A stretch of 64,000 nt of DNA from Sisyra terminalis (GCA_958496175.1 OY292279.1:20708001-20772000); one strand, 5' to 3'; counted from the stretch's first letter, positions 1 to 12,672 are shown. Numbers and translations are program-made. Notes: generated by a model not told the origin, from the letters alone.

Positions 1-67
1 CAAGTTATCATAAACAGTTGAATTTAATAAATTTAACCTTTAACTAATCTCATGTGTTATTATTTAC

Positions 68-186
68 CGGTTTGCATCATCAAATTATTTCATTATGTCT
101 TTATCTGCTTCAACCGGTCTTCCAGACCGTGGTGCATCTTCGACATTAAATTTGCCAAATTGAAATTTCGTAAGCCAGTTTTAGCA
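68..186 (-). pseudogene. mariner transposase N-terminal remnant
   Basis: On the minus strand, reading down from 186, the frame gives C-stop-NWLTKFQFGKFNVEDAP, then RSGRPVEADKDIMK. This matches the end of the first helix-turn-helix and the linker of mariner transposases (family pattern: NWFAKF, then DAPRSGRPVE). Stops interrupt the frame and no catalytic domain follows within the window edge. It is a dead fragment; the rest would lie to the left of position 1. Confidence 0.75.
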
Positions 187-190
187 CTGG

Positions 191-1424
191 CGTCATACGT
201 TTTTAGCATACACATCAGCTTATATTTTCCTAGATTGAACAGCATTTTACCATTTTAAAAGAAAAAAAGTTAAAATAGGAGAAAAATGCTGGTTTTTGCT
301 CTGCATATTTAAAAGGACACGATCCACAAACTACTGCGTAGAATTAATTGAGCTTTCGCACAAACAAGCCTTGTAACATTAGCTCTGAAAACAAACAGTG
401 ATTATATGGTCTCATTATAAGTTGGAAACGAAAAAAAATTCTATGTCAGAAAAAAAGAAACTACTTTTAGAACAACTTAATATAAAGTTTCTAATTTTCA
501 TTTACTCCAATACGAGAAAGGGAGTATTTTCACATTTTTTATATTGTAAGAATATATTAATGGAGATCATAATATAAATAAAATTTAGTCTTATGCGATG
601 TAAGCCATTAAATTAATTGATTTTATGGTTACGGCTTGGTATGGTATATGTATAGTATAGTATGGTAACAGCTTATTTAGTTGTCTGAAGAAGTATCAAA
701 AAAAAAGAAACAAAACATACCAAAGTTTGAAATGTAACATTAAATTATTATTTTTCTAGTTTCTGAGAAATAATCTACTAATTTATGATTAATGGTTCCA
801 GTTATCTGATTTCCCGCATAAAATTTTCTGGAAAGAATTTTTCTTACATGTCAAAACTCAAGCTTTCTTATTTTGAGTTATTAATTGTTAGGAAAAAGTG
901 GAAAACAAAAAACAGAAGTGAATGAAAGAAAATAATTGGTTTGTTATGAAATGTTAAAAAAATTATGCGAATTGTTCATACAGTTAAATTAAATAGTTTT
1001 GACTAGTCTGACAATATTATCGACCCCAACGAATTAATGATTTACAAAACTGTATTTCAATAACCCAAAATAATTAAATAACTTAATTAAGTGAGAAATT
1101 CTACTGCATAAAAAATTAAAATCTATGATAAAATACAGGCTTATAAGTAAATAATTTAACAATGAATGGATTTAAATAAAAAATAATATACCTCAACATA
1201 AAAATACTTTTTGTTTCTTTTAAATTTGATATAATGACAAAAAGTAAAAGTAAAACCTTTAGGGACCATAATGAATGACTAAATAAATATGAAATGTAAT
1301 AATTCTCTCAATGGTTCTACTTTGCAAACATTTTTCTTCTAAAACATTCTGTAATTGGTTATTTATTCCTTTTTTTCAGAGATCGGAAAAAAAATTCGTG
1401 GATTATTTTTAAAGTTTTAAATAT
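191..1424. other. A+T-rich DNA, no gene seen
   Basis: Sequence upstream (on the minus strand) of the mariner remnant at 68-186. Apart from a short TATGGTA/TATAG-rich stretch near 636-666, I see no coding frame or recognisable repeat. Confidence 0.5.
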
Positions 1425-1426
1425 TA

Positions 1427-2298
1427 GGCGTAACGGAAATTAATTTTGTTTTTTAACCTAGCGCCATTCAATTGCAATTTATCTGCGTCTAAGTTATTTC
1501 GAAGTGGTATCAAAGACATTTTATGATTAGACTAACTTATTAACTTATGAAAAACTAAAAAACTTTTCTAATTCCGAAGTCTATATTGAAATGGTAAACC
1601 AAAAACTTGAAAAAATACTAATTCGGTAATGTATGCTCTTCAAATTTCACAAGATAGCGACGCAAAGTTCTTACCAATAACAACTTTAATGATTATTCAA
1701 GTACATTAAATGTTCATTAATGCCAAAAGATTTTTTGAAGTATTAAAAAATTAATGCCAACAAATGACAGAATGTCAAAAAATTTTACCCATAAGTAAAT
1801 AAGGAAAAAAATGGTACCAAATGTATGCCAGAAGTTGAAGAGCTTTCAAACAATCCTTATCAACCTTGGTCGATCAACGAAATGCCTAAGAATACCCAAA
1901 AATTATTTACAGAGAAAATTCTATACTGCAATACGGAAATACAAGATTCCTTTACAGTAGAAAAGTTCTGAAAAAACTAATGAATTGAGGGGGGGAGTGA
2001 TGTTGCCTTACCTACTATAATCATCCAAAATTATTTCATCGAAATACTATCTATTTCAATCTTTACAATATTTATTGAGTAGTAAAAAATGGATACCTTA
2101 AGTAAAATTCAAAATGTAGTTTTTTGATATTTTCCTTTGCCATCAATAGATTTTTACAAATTTGGCATTAAAAATTTGCTCACTAAATTTCAAAACTTTG
2201 ATACTATTGAGAATGATTATATCATTGATTTTAAATCAAAAGTTGTAACAAATTTTTTGTGTTTTTAATTGTACATTAAAAAAACGAAATTTCGAACC
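1427..2298 (+). mobile_element. TA-flanked mariner-type element, copy A (most complete)
   Basis: Bounded by TA on both sides (1425-1426 and 2299-2300). The left end reads GGCGTAACGGAAATTAATTT and the reverse complement of the right end starts GGTTCGAAATTTCG; the better preserved ends of other copies show the inverted repeat as GGTGTACCGGAAAATA. Length is 872 bp, shorter than the roughly 1.3 kb of an autonomous mariner. The interior aligns by eye with copies at 31945-32640, 50531-51295 and 57950-58642. In the second of these the frame CMLIEFHR resembles the start of mariner transposases. It is internally deleted and contains no usable ORF. Confidence 0.7.
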
Positions 2299-2300
2299 TA

Positions 2301-3889
2301 ATAATTTCTATAAATTATGAGATAAAACTAAGTTTCATCGGAGGTAAATTTTAACAGCTGATGTGTATGAAATGCTTCATTCATCATAAATAAGATAAGT
2401 ATATCAAAACATTTTCAGTTAAAGTTTTTTAAAAATATTTTTCCAGCTTTTCATTAAAATATTTCAAGTTTACACCGTACACGTCACACAGATCATCAAA
2501 GTTGTTTATCTAACATAATATATATGTTATGTGTTTATATGTATTTTAAGTGGGTTTTAATTGGATTTCGAAAAAAAATAATTTAATCTATATCCACTTT
2601 AAAAACCTTTTTATATACTCATTCAATATCAAATTGCTTTTATTATGAATAAATTAAATATAACAAAGAAAAGCCTACATAAAAATATTAAATGAAAATT
2701 ATTTTTCTATGTTTTTAAGTCCTATAAAATCATATAGAGGAACAATAAAAAATGTCGTTTCTTTAATATTGTCTCTAATAATTTTAATGTTAACAACTTG
2801 TTATATTAACAGGAAACATAATAATACAATAAAACGTTCCTAATTTTCAATTTAATTCAAACAGTAAATTAATTTTTCGTTCATTTCATATTTCAAGTTC
2901 AGAAAATATGAACATATCAAAAGCTATTATTTCCACAGAACCTCCAAATATTTGTTTTGCATCATCTATCTTCCCCAAATATTCAATATTTTTGTTTTGA
3001 GAGAACGGTTTCTGTACAGCTTTATGAATAAATGATTGACACTCAATTAAAAGTTAGAGTTTCTATTGGCTATTTTCAGGAATTTGTCATGAAAATGAAG
3101 TGGTATTTATATTTATAGATCCGTTGGTATTTTTTTTTTGTTTTCAGTAATATTTTATGGTTTCTGAATTTTATTTTTTTGTATAATTATAAAGCTAAAT
3201 GTTTTCTTTAATAGCTCTTGAAGGAAATGTTTCGAACAAAGGAGGTTGATAAACTGGTATTTGTAACTATAAAAAATTCATTTCCGTAATTATACTCACC
3301 AAAATGAAATAACTTGCTTTGAATCAGAATTCAAAGCATTAAGATCAAATTAGTTTATTTATTGAAGTGTAGATTAGCAGTTAATAACAAAAATAATATT
3401 CGGTTTCGTAAAATTTCCATTAAAATTGAAATTGAAAAAGTCTTTTAATTAAACACACGAAATAATGTTTTGTATAATGAAAAATAAAGGTCGCTAATTG
3501 ATTAAACTGAAAGTTGAAAAAACATTTTCGACAAAAATAAAATATTTTTTTACGAAAATTATTAACATTTATAAATAAGAATTGGAATCATTGAATTGAT
3601 ATGACAAAAAATTAAATAGAAAAGCACAATTTGAAGGAATGCTAAAGGATATACAATTATTATTTAAGTGATTTTTTCTTTCAATATGATAAAACTTCCG
3701 ATAGGAATAAATTGTTCAAGCCGCTATCAACAGTTTTTCTGTATTATAGTTTACCATTTTAGCATGGAACAACTTAAGTTTCAACAACGTTATGTTATTC
3801 TTTAAATTTACTTTAAAAATTAATCTGCAAATTATAATTTACATAATCGTCTTTCAAATTAAAGAATGGAGGTATTGTCGATAATTTTA
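2301..3889. other. A+T-rich DNA, no gene seen
   Basis: No open frame over 60 codons, no clear inverted repeat and no convincing splice-flanked island. A GGTGAGTA on the minus strand near 3290 looks like a donor but has no open exon next to it. Confidence 0.5.
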
Positions 3890-3899
3890 CACTTTACAC

Positions 3900-4072
3900 T
3901 TCTTGATACTAGGCCATATAAGACATACCGACAACTTTTCGGAAGAACAGCTGAAAAGTGTAATGGATATTGTAATAGAAGAAAATGGTAAAATAGGTTA
4001 GAAAAACCGCTGAAACAAAAAATATGGTACTCTGTAGAAATCCGCAAGAAAGCGACAAACATCTTAATAAAC
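3900..4072 (+). pseudogene. possible LINE 3' ORF tail
   Basis: The plus-strand frame includes ILGHIRH followed, after a gap and a frame change, by a basic GRKTAETKNMVLCRN-like stretch. Many insect LINE ORF2 proteins end with a LGHI(M/L)R motif, then GRR(R/K)xSWLRN. The similarity is short and needs a frameshift, so this is a weak call. The minus-strand frame over the same bases is taken as a shadow. Confidence 0.3.
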
Positions 4073-4084
4073 GCTAATTAGCTC

Positions 4085-4145
4085 GAAAATATATATATTT
4101 TCGATATATATATTATCTATATATCTATATTATCTATCTACGATC
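4085..4145. repeat. TA/TCTA-rich simple repeat
   Basis: Alternating ATATAT and TATCTA units forming a low-complexity, partly palindromic tract. Confidence 0.75.
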
Positions 4146-4596
4146 TCCTTGTTTTAAGATTTGTTTAAAGATTTAAACAGCTAGTGAGACCACAGAAAAT
4201 AAATTAAAAGAATGATTGAAATAGCTAAAACTGGTTTTCTCAATATGAAAGTATTCTTAGTTATCGAAAACCTTCTAAGGATAAGGATGCTAAGGATAAG
4301 CTAGACTTCCAGAAAAACACACGAATTTTTATTCAGAATTAACGCACGATCTCACCTAGCAACTATTCTTTTGATAAGGAAAACAGTGTACCTCAATTAT
4401 TTCTTGAGATATAAAAACCACGAAAAACTATACAGCAATAATGAAAGACAGAATAGGAGGTTAACGTGGTATAGACAACAATAACAAAGAAAGCACTTTA
4501 GGGTAAGCGGATACTATACCAACGACACTTGAAAGAAATCTTCTATCAGAAGAAACAATTGCTTCTGCAAGTGAAATATCATATGAAGATCTAGAA

Positions 4597-5037
4597 AAGT
4601 GGTTCTTAACCTCGGTAAAATCAAACTAAGGGTTCGGTGAGTTAATCTCTCGGGCTCGGCGAATATACAATATAGTTTAATGATTTTGTTCAGTAGCGTA
4701 GTGGGGGGAGTTTAGGCGAGGCACATTAAAAAGGGCGGCATATTGTCATTGATAACTCCGTTAAAAAATTTGCTCTGAGAAAAACACGATGAGTACATTT
4801 TTAAGTTGTTAAAAGATATATCATTTTGATCTATTTGCTTGGCCAATGACGAAAATAGGGGCTAGTGAGTTTCTAGTTACCCCCAAGTGATGAAAACTCA
4901 CGTTATGCCACTGGTTTGGTTTTTTGTTCTAAATGGTTTTGTTCATTTTGGCGCATATGTACAAATTATAAATCTATGCTTTAAATTTGAAAAAATCATG
5001 TTTTCTTTTTCCCATTAGGAAGGGTTCCAAGCCACTT
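4597..5037. mobile_element. hAT-like non-autonomous element, interrupted by a second hAT
   Basis: The left end reads AAGTGGTTCTTAACCTCGG. The right end, reverse complemented, reads AAGTGGCTTGGAACCCTTCC. This is the GTGGTTCTTAACC-style terminus of many animal hAT elements. No 8-bp target duplication is evident, so the element is old. The element at 4691-4913 is inserted inside it; without that insert it would be about 220 bp. Confidence 0.55.
4691..4913. mobile_element. small hAT MITE nested in 4597-5037
   Basis: Starts CAGTAGCGTAGTGGGG and ends CACGTTATGCCACTG, so the inverted termini are CAGTAGCGTA and CAGTGGCATAACG. Flanks are ATTTTGTT (4683-4690) and GTTTGGTT (4914-4921), matching at 6 of 8 positions, as expected of an aged hAT 8-bp target duplication. 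Its interior is less A+T-rich than the surroundings and has no ORF. Confidence 0.65.
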
Positions 5038-6380
5038 AAAAACATCCAATACTAGCGCTAAATAAATCGTTAGAATGACACATTTTTCCGTGAAGTATTA
5101 AAATGGGAATATACTGCTAAAACTAAAAATAGCGCAACAAAGAGATAATTAGACGTTATTTTATATGGGTCTATCTGTTTTAGTGATTTAGATTTCATGA
5201 AAGCTTGATGAAGCTTTATTGATATTAACAACCTTAATATTAAGATTTAACAATTTTAAAGATGAAATAATTGAACGTAAAAGCTATCTTTGAATTTCTT
5301 ACAATATTGAGAAAATATTTCAAATCAATACTTCTGTTACTTCACAGTTAAATGTCCTTAAATTCCCAAGTGAATTGATAAAACAATTTTGTTTGCCAAA
5401 GAGTTTGCGTGTACTAAGAAATTTATAAATTGTATTTGCGTTACAGTTTCAAGTAAGTTATTTCATTTCCCTTGGGACTTTTAATTTGATGTAGTCATTT
5501 GTATAAATATCTCATTATGATTTGACACATTAAACTTACATTTAAAATAGTCATTATATCGTAAAATAAAGTCTGCGAAATGTACTTTTTGTATAATTAC
5601 AACCCTTAAGTTAAGCAGTATTTAAGAAAATTACATATTAACTTTAATAATTATTTCAAAACTATAATTCATGTTTTATATTTCATGTAGGTTATTATTT
5701 AAAATTCACATTTTAAGCGTATTTATCCAATGGAGTCATTAACTTATTAAAAAATATGTATAAATATATTTTTAACAACAACAACTATTGGTTCAGCGAC
5801 TATAATAATTAAAAAATAAAGTATAAATTGCGTTTTTTTTTAAAACAAGTCATTCCGCAAAGAAAAATTAATTGGTGTGTCCCATAATTTTTGAGTTTAG
5901 TGAAATAAATTGAGGATAATCATCATACTAATAGAATTGAAAAGCCATCGATCGATTTATTTTTTGTATTCGTACTTTTTAGGACTACTCCGAAGTCAAA
6001 ATATGGTTCATTTCATTCTTGTATGTTATAGGCTCTAGCCTGTCACTCCGTATAAATATTGAAATAATTAATACTTATTAAAATACTTATTAAGAACCAA
6101 ATGGCAACCATTTGAACTTTTGACAATTTTAGCACATTTTTACTATTTTGAATTGAGCCCGGTGTCAATCCACAGGCAGATAAGGAATTAATTTTTATAT
6201 AGAAAAATTAAAATTCCTCCTAATTTAATGAAAAAATGTTCTAAAGTACTATTTTCGTAAGTGGTGGTGGTGGTGACCAAACCATGTCATTGGAGTAATT
6301 TATTTCTTTTAATTGACAGCGGTTTTCAATTCACAAAAGAGTGAACAATTCCTACAACTCATCATTTATAATAGCTTTGA
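5038..6380. other. A+T-rich DNA, no gene seen
   Basis: No coding signal. The phrase GTGTGTCCCATAAT near 5875 could be an old transposon terminus belonging to the mariner remnant that begins at 6383, but the matching end (ATACATCCTGTA near 6830) agrees only partly. Confidence 0.45.
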
Positions 6381-6382
6381 AC

Positions 6383-6735
6383 ATGTCTAGTTTTGTGCCT
6401 AAAAAGTACAATTCATGGACAGAATTGACTTTCTGTTATCATTTAAACAATGACTGCTGCGGAATCGCGTCGAATACTTGTAGAAGCTTACGTTGAGCAT
6501 ACTCTTAGAAAATCTTTGTATTTCAATCTTAGGGGATCCAAAAAATTGAAAATGGCTTTCTTCCCAGATTTGGCTACTTCAGATTAAAACTCATTTACAC
6601 TTCATTTAGCACTTCAAACCTTACGAAGATCTACAAAAATGGCTCGATGACAGGTTTTGCTTAAAAGGTGTACATTTTTTTTTGGTATGATATCCAAAAA
6701 CTATTAGCAAGAAGGCAAAAATGCATAGTTAATAG
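6383..6735 (+). pseudogene. mariner transposase pseudogene with catalytic core deleted
   Basis: The ATG at 6383 opens MSSFVPKKYNSWTELTFCYH. After a frame change near 6450 the sequence continues TAAESRRILVEAYVEHTLRK. Both match the N-terminus of one mariner subfamily (MSSFVP start, then ES-RRMLVEAYGEHAL). From about 6560 the text jumps to the C-terminal part: PDLATSD, then YEDLQKWLDDRF-LK in a shifted frame. The middle of the protein, including the first two catalytic aspartates, is missing, so it cannot encode an active transposase. Frameshifts and stops show long decay. Confidence 0.8.
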
Positions 6736-7492
6736 AAAGAATAATTGTGAATAAAATAAGTATTTTCATATTTTCATGTAGAAGAAAAGAGTGCATATAT
6801 TTGGAAAAAAGATCCAGTTCCTTATTAATACATCCTGTAGCCTATTATTTCCTTAATAATATTCAGTTAATGTCATTTTGTTATTTTTACCTCCTTTGAA
6901 AATATGTTATTTTTTTTAGTATCTTTGTTAATAGAAATTTGATCATAAATTAGAAGTTTCATTATTTGCAGAAAATTATCTTTAGACTTTAACCTTAATT
7001 AATCTGTAAGGTTTATTCCAATTTTTGATAAAATTTTAGAATAAAGGACCAAATAGTTTGTATTTTTGAATCAGTCCGTTGAATATAACGCAACAGCTTC
7101 GACTTCGCATTTCATCACGAAAAATTATTTAGTCGAGAAAATTTACTTTTACAAAAATGTATTGAGAAATTATAGTACGACTACGTGCATAGTAGGTTAT
7201 CAATAATTCGTTTGGTTGTACCTCCAGTACTATCACAAAGAGTTTTACCATGGGAATGGAATTTTAGTTTCTTCTACACTAATACCCAAAGGAAAACTTA
7301 CATTTGGTGAATTTATACTTTTGTAGAATCATAAACAACTTTTCAAACATTTTCGCTAGATGAATAATAAAATCTAGACTTAAAATAACGTAAGAATATT
7401 TTTTTTAAAATCTAAGAAATATGCTCGAAAGATTTAGAAGCATTTTATATTAAATAGTTCACTTTTATAGAGTAAAAATACAATAACAATTA
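6736..7492. other. A+T-rich DNA, no gene seen
   Basis: May include the 3' end of the mariner remnant to about 6840. Nothing else is recognisable. Confidence 0.45.
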
Positions 7493-7682
7493 CAGTTGCG
7501 TGGATCAGAACATTATGTTTCAAATTTTTTTCACAAATTTAAGTATAAACAAATTAGAAAATGCAAGGTTATCTGATATTGATGTCCCTAAAAAAGACAT
7601 GAACCAATTTCATTTTATCTGATGAGAATCTTGTTTGAATTTTTGATAAAAAATTGAACCATAATAGTTCTGATCCACACTG
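7493..7682. mobile_element. 190-bp TIR element (MITE)
   Basis: The left end reads CAGTTGCGTGGATCAGAAC. The reverse complement of the right end reads CAGTGTGGATCAGAAC, and both continue into A+T-rich arms that stay complementary for about 40 bp. There is no ORF and no clear target duplication. The CAG start hints at hAT, but the superfamily is uncertain. Confidence 0.6.
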
Positions 7683-8482
7683 ACGTGCCTGATCCACAGG
7701 AAGACCTAATTAACTTTTAAGAAATTCTCACATTTAGTAGTAAAACACTACAAATCTTATGTTCAGTCTACCAGAAAACCATAAATGTTTCGAAAATAGA
7801 AAAAGACCGAGAGTTACATAGGAAGGATTGAGAATGAGCACTTTGATTTTATGGGTGACTTTTTTCCTCATTATACTTGTTACAGCTAATAATCTACGTA
7901 ATTACATAGTTGATTTTGATGCAGTATATAAATGAATATTCAACTAGTATCCTAAGTATCACTATACAAATATCCTAATATATCGGTGTACTCATTTAAA
8001 GAAGTGCCTCTTTGTTTACGACATTTCAGGTTTTCCCTTCAGGTGTTAATAATTAATCGATTGCTAGGTGCACTCTCTAGGTCAGCTCCCGAGATCAATT
8101 CCAGCTGTTTTCAGTGATTGGTCCTGTTTTATTTATTATCATGTTGAAACATAATTTAAGGGGAAACTGCAGTTTTTAAAACTCAAACGTATATTCCGGC
8201 CGGTATAAATGGTATACGTGGTATAAACACAGATTCAGCATAAACGTAGCTAGTAAATAAAATGACGTTTACCAAGTTTTTTTTCTATGGAGGGAGAGAT
8301 GTTACGTAATACTACAGTTGGGAACTCATTATGAACACATTTTTACAAAACTATGTACGCATTTTTGATTAATCGGTCGTTATTTTATGAAATTGTATAA
8401 AACAATATAATAAAGGTTCCTTTTCATAGTTCAATACTATTTATTTTCTCTTTTTTATTATTCATTTTTTTTAATTTTGGAC
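7683..8482. other. A+T-rich DNA, no gene seen
   Basis: No coding frame or splice-flanked island. A slightly less A+T-rich patch at 8040-8120 has no open frame of note. Confidence 0.45.
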
Positions 8483-8820
8483 AAGTTTCATCGGTTTTCC
8501 GACTTCTTCAGATACGAATAAAATTATTTACGACACTATTGATTCATTTTATTGTTCGACATTAATTAAAAAATTAATAATTAAATAATAAATAATATAT
8601 AATATAATAATATAATATAATATAATAATAAATAATATATAATTAATAATTAATAAATTAATAAAAATTAATAATTAATAAATTAATAAAAATTAATAAT
8701 TAATAAATTAATAAAAATTAATAATTAATTACCTATAAAAAGTAGGTAAATGAAGGTTAATTTGTGACACAAAGAATTAAATTAGTACCTGAAGAAGTCG
8801 GGAAACCGATGAAACGTGTT
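8483..8820. repeat. fold-back repeat around an AATAAT/ATTAAT core
   Basis: The left arm contains TTTCATCGGTTTTCCGACTT then CTTCAGATAC. The right arm is its complement (ACCTGAAGAAGTCGGGAAAC then CGATGAAACG). About 32 bp match nearly perfectly and another 20 bp match loosely. The core at 8570-8735 is a tandem tract of ATTAATA units. The element type is unknown; the GAAGAAGTCGG-AAACCGATGAAAC phrase resembles ends of widespread arthropod dispersed repeats. Confidence 0.7.
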
Positions 8821-10977
8821 ATACAAAAAAAAATAAATGAAATAAAATAACCTAAAAAAGTGAATATAAATTATTATTTTGTAAAACATTAGTCTTGATT
8901 TTATCAGAAAACCACTAATTGCCTGGATGTGATATATCTACCTACAATATTGGTCAAAGAACAATGATGAATATGTTCCCGATGTGGAAAACAAAATAAA
9001 ATGTATTTTTTTAGCCAACTATAATGATATTTCCATTTATCAGAATAACAATGATTTGGATGAAAGTGGAAATATTTTCAAATTGATACTAATGGTTAAA
9101 GTGCTGAATGTCTTACGGCTTTTTTTAATACTACTTTTTTTAATCTAGGCAATTCTTACAAGATTTCTTTGTAAAAAAATCCAAATTTTCCTACTGATAT
9201 TTGTGAATGAATTTAAGAGAACAAATTAATTAAATACGGAAAATAGGTACAGAAATGAAAGTTATTCATACCCTTGCGCTAACAAATGACTATTAAAATG
9301 TTTAGTAACCACATTTTGGAAAAAAAAATTGAAATTTTTCTCCCAAAAAGTATAAATAAACTAAAAATAAATATATCAAGCTATAACAATGTGTGGAGCT
9401 AAATATTATGCCATATACTCTTTTCGAAAATACGGAAAATAATTTTAGAGAGGTAATTATATTTTTTTAATGAATATTAATACGCTTATAAAATGGTTAA
9501 AAAGATTTTTGAGGTTTAGAAGCTGTTTAATTTCATCAGGTATGTGTTGCGTTACACAATGGAATGCTATCAAAGAAGATGCTTAATTATATAATGAGAT
9601 CATAGAGTGAAGTAGTTAATGGTATTAGAGAATGGTTTGAGATAATCTAAACTAACGTTATTTCAATATTAATGCAGGCAGACATGTGAAATTTGCATTT
9701 GCTTAAATTTTCATATGGTGTAATAAATGCATTGTGCTCACTTTAATAAGGGTAGTTAATTGTTACTGTAACCTTTTCCATCTAAGGTTTGCAGACAAAA
9801 TGATAGGAAACCAAAAAAAAAATACATAATTAAATTTCATTATAAGATCTTGCTTACTATAAACTAAATTTATTTAATTTTATTTTATTTTTTTGGTATT
9901 TGTACCGTCGAATTATTACTATTAAAGTCTCTGGTAACTCTTAAGCTTATAAAAGTTCGTAAATTGTGAAATATTAAAAATTTGCTCGTCATGAGATTTT
10001 CAAGCACATTTCAATACTAGAACTATCTGCTTTGCCACTCGTATTGTTACTTATAATTATAGTTAAACTGAAAAATCAGGTTAAGAGTGTGGTTATCTGA
10101 AAGAAAAATATATAATCTCAAATTTGAAAATCATGAGAATTGATATTCAAGGACGATTAATGCCTTCGGAATTCTACTTTGTTTTTAAAATAATTGGCAA
10201 TTATTTTGTTAGATTAAATCTTATATCGTAAAATTTACTCATTTCTTGGTAAATTTTCATTACGTCCTTATTTACTCGTGAATCAAATTAAAAAAAATAA
10301 TAGAAAAGACAACGATACAAGATATTATTATCGCTGAATAAGATATGAGCTAAATTTGTTTTTTATACATTTTGTATGTACACAAAGTTGGTAATTTACA
10401 TTGCTGAACTGGTACAAATTACGTAGTAGTTCACAAACAAGTTGATAAATTGTAGAAACTGTTCAAAATTTCACAATATTATACACAACTGAACACTTAT
10501 ACGTATCTTACTTATGTTAATTGACCGTTTATCAATACAGCATGGATCACTTGTTCGAAAAATAATTGTCGAAAACATTTACCGTATAGAAGTGAATAGA
10601 AGTCATAAACAGTCAATTACAAATATACACAGATTGTTTAAATCGCAATTTGTGTGTACCTTTAATAGGTACAAATAGCGACAGTGTAAGAATTAAATTA
10701 GTTCAAGAGTATTTGTAAATTTTTGTTACCCATTTATATCAATGTATTAATACTGATTTTTAATTCAATCATAGAAAAATATACTGCAATATAATGCACT
10801 AATCAACTTTTTTTAGATTATTTTACATGATGCATTGAAAAGTTTCTTTTAAATGCATTTAAACTATTGTGTATTAATAATGTTAAGGACGACGGTATCA
10901 ATGTTATAAATATAAAATAACAACTGATAATGACAATAGTGACTATTTTATCGCATATTTTGAGCGGTTTTTCTTTC
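8821..10977. other. A+T-rich DNA, no gene seen
   Basis: No coding frame, no clear splice-flanked exon and no strong inverted repeat recognised. Confidence 0.45.
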
Positions 10978-11384
10978 AAAACTTTTGAATGATAAAAATA
11001 CCAATCAATGGTATAAAAAAAGAAAAAATCAATTTTGCAATATTGGAAATCGATGCTTTGAACTTCAAATGAACGATGAACTTCAAAAAAATCGATGCTT
11101 TGCAAATTTTCTGTAAAAACCATACGTAATGATTAATTGACTTTTAGACCTTTTCTAAAAATCCTAAATTTATTTTATCTCTTTTGGGTCATTAAGAAGT
11201 ATTTTTTATATTTTGTTCAATAGTTCCGCAGGGATTTTTTTTTCGAACCCCTTTTATCCAAGTAAACGTTATTTTAAGCATAAGCTTGATTGAGGGCATT
11301 TAAAGCATCGATTTCCAATATTGCAGATTCGATTTTTTTCTTTTTTTGTACCATTAATTGGTATTTAAATCGTTCAAAAGTTTT
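10978..11384. repeat. 407-bp fold-back element with 82-bp arms
   Basis: The left arm, 10978-11059, runs from AAAACTTTTGAATGATAAAA to GGAAATCGATGCTTT. The right arm, 11302-11384, is its reverse complement with scattered mismatches (about 85-90 percent identity by eye). The loop holds a second ATCGATGCTTTG copy at 11091-11102. The 101-codon minus-strand frame over this region is a by-product of the repeat. No family recognised. Confidence 0.8.
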
Positions 11385-12672
11385 AAATAAAAAAACTTTA
11401 TCATTCCCAAATTATCCGGGAAACCCAACTTAAGAAAAAGCTCGATTTGTAAATTTCGTGAAGTTGAAAATTCGTATATGTTATTCAACATAAATTGATG
11501 TTTTCATTGTTACTTTAGAGGTCTATAATACTGAAGCAATTTTTATTTGCCATTTTCTGATTTTTTTTTACAATTTTTATAAAAATAAAACTTTCTTTTG
11601 ATATTTAGCTTACATTTTACTAATCAAAAATTTAAGATACACTTTAATAAATAATCACTACGAAACTTTACGGAGTAAAAGATTTTTAAATAAGCTTTTA
11701 ATATTTGAAGTGTACTTCTTTCAAATTTGGGTATGAAGAATTTTCAATTTGAGTTTATACCAAATCAACAAAGCTTCCAACTTTTAACTTTTAATCTCAT
11801 AAAATAAAAGGGAATCATGAATGTGAGTGAAATAAAATATTCCAGCCTACCTATGCTTCTGATGCGTGTTTACCTTTGAATATTTTTTTAAGTTCTAAGG
11901 ATTTAATTTAATCAGGTTTTGAAAAGAATTGTGGCGTGTATTATGAAAGTATTTCGGCTTTGCGAATACTTGAAGTTTTCGAAATCAAAACATGTTTGGC
12001 TTAATTTTGGTTTGCAACAAAAGAAAATTATTTTTTTATGAAAATTTTTAAGTGTTTATGAGTTATAGTATTGGATTTGGTGTTATTTGAACTTTGTGTG
12101 ATTTAAATGAAAAATTTTAATTTCATAATGTCTGCATGCTGATAAATAAAAGCTCACTGCATTATCTGTGATCAATTTATATTGTTTCAAGGTACGTAAA
12201 TAGCGAAATAGTGTCTGTAATGGATCCATATTACGGGTTATTCGTATAGTGCAACGAATGGAAAGATAAAATTTTTAAAATAAAATACCCGCATTGTTAT
12301 ACGTACTACTATATCAACGTTAACAAGGAATAAGCGGCAACTATTTGCATTCGTGTTGTAACACAATAGAAAATTGTGTTTTCCTCGTTCACGACAGATG
12401 ACATGAAAACATATCCGCTTTCATGTACGAAAATTGTATGTACCTGGTTATGCATTATGACCCAAAATGTGTTTATGCCTTTGCCCACAGAAATGAACAT
12501 TTCCAATTTTTTTTTCTAAAAATAGTTTTTAATTAGACAGTCAGAAATGAAAACTATTTTTCCCGGAAAATTCACATTTTTTTCTGATTCTTTCACGCAT
12601 TCGTGATTCATTTAAATGTTCTCGTCAGACTTTTGTTTTTTCTATATTATTTTGAGTTGCAACCTAACTTAC
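11385..12672. other. A+T-rich DNA, no firm gene
   Basis: Lies downstream (minus strand) of the exon at 12673-12807 and is probably its intron. A 65-codon minus-strand frame at 12309-12506 follows a possible acceptor TATTTTTAG, but its start is an A9 run and nothing in it is recognisable. Confidence 0.4.

Noticed and set aside
10818..11123. 101-codon minus-strand frame
   Set aside because: Reads through the left arm of the fold-back repeat at 10978-11384.
12309..12506. Partner exon for 12673-12807
   Set aside because: Acceptor followed by A9 and no similarity or phase-independent support.
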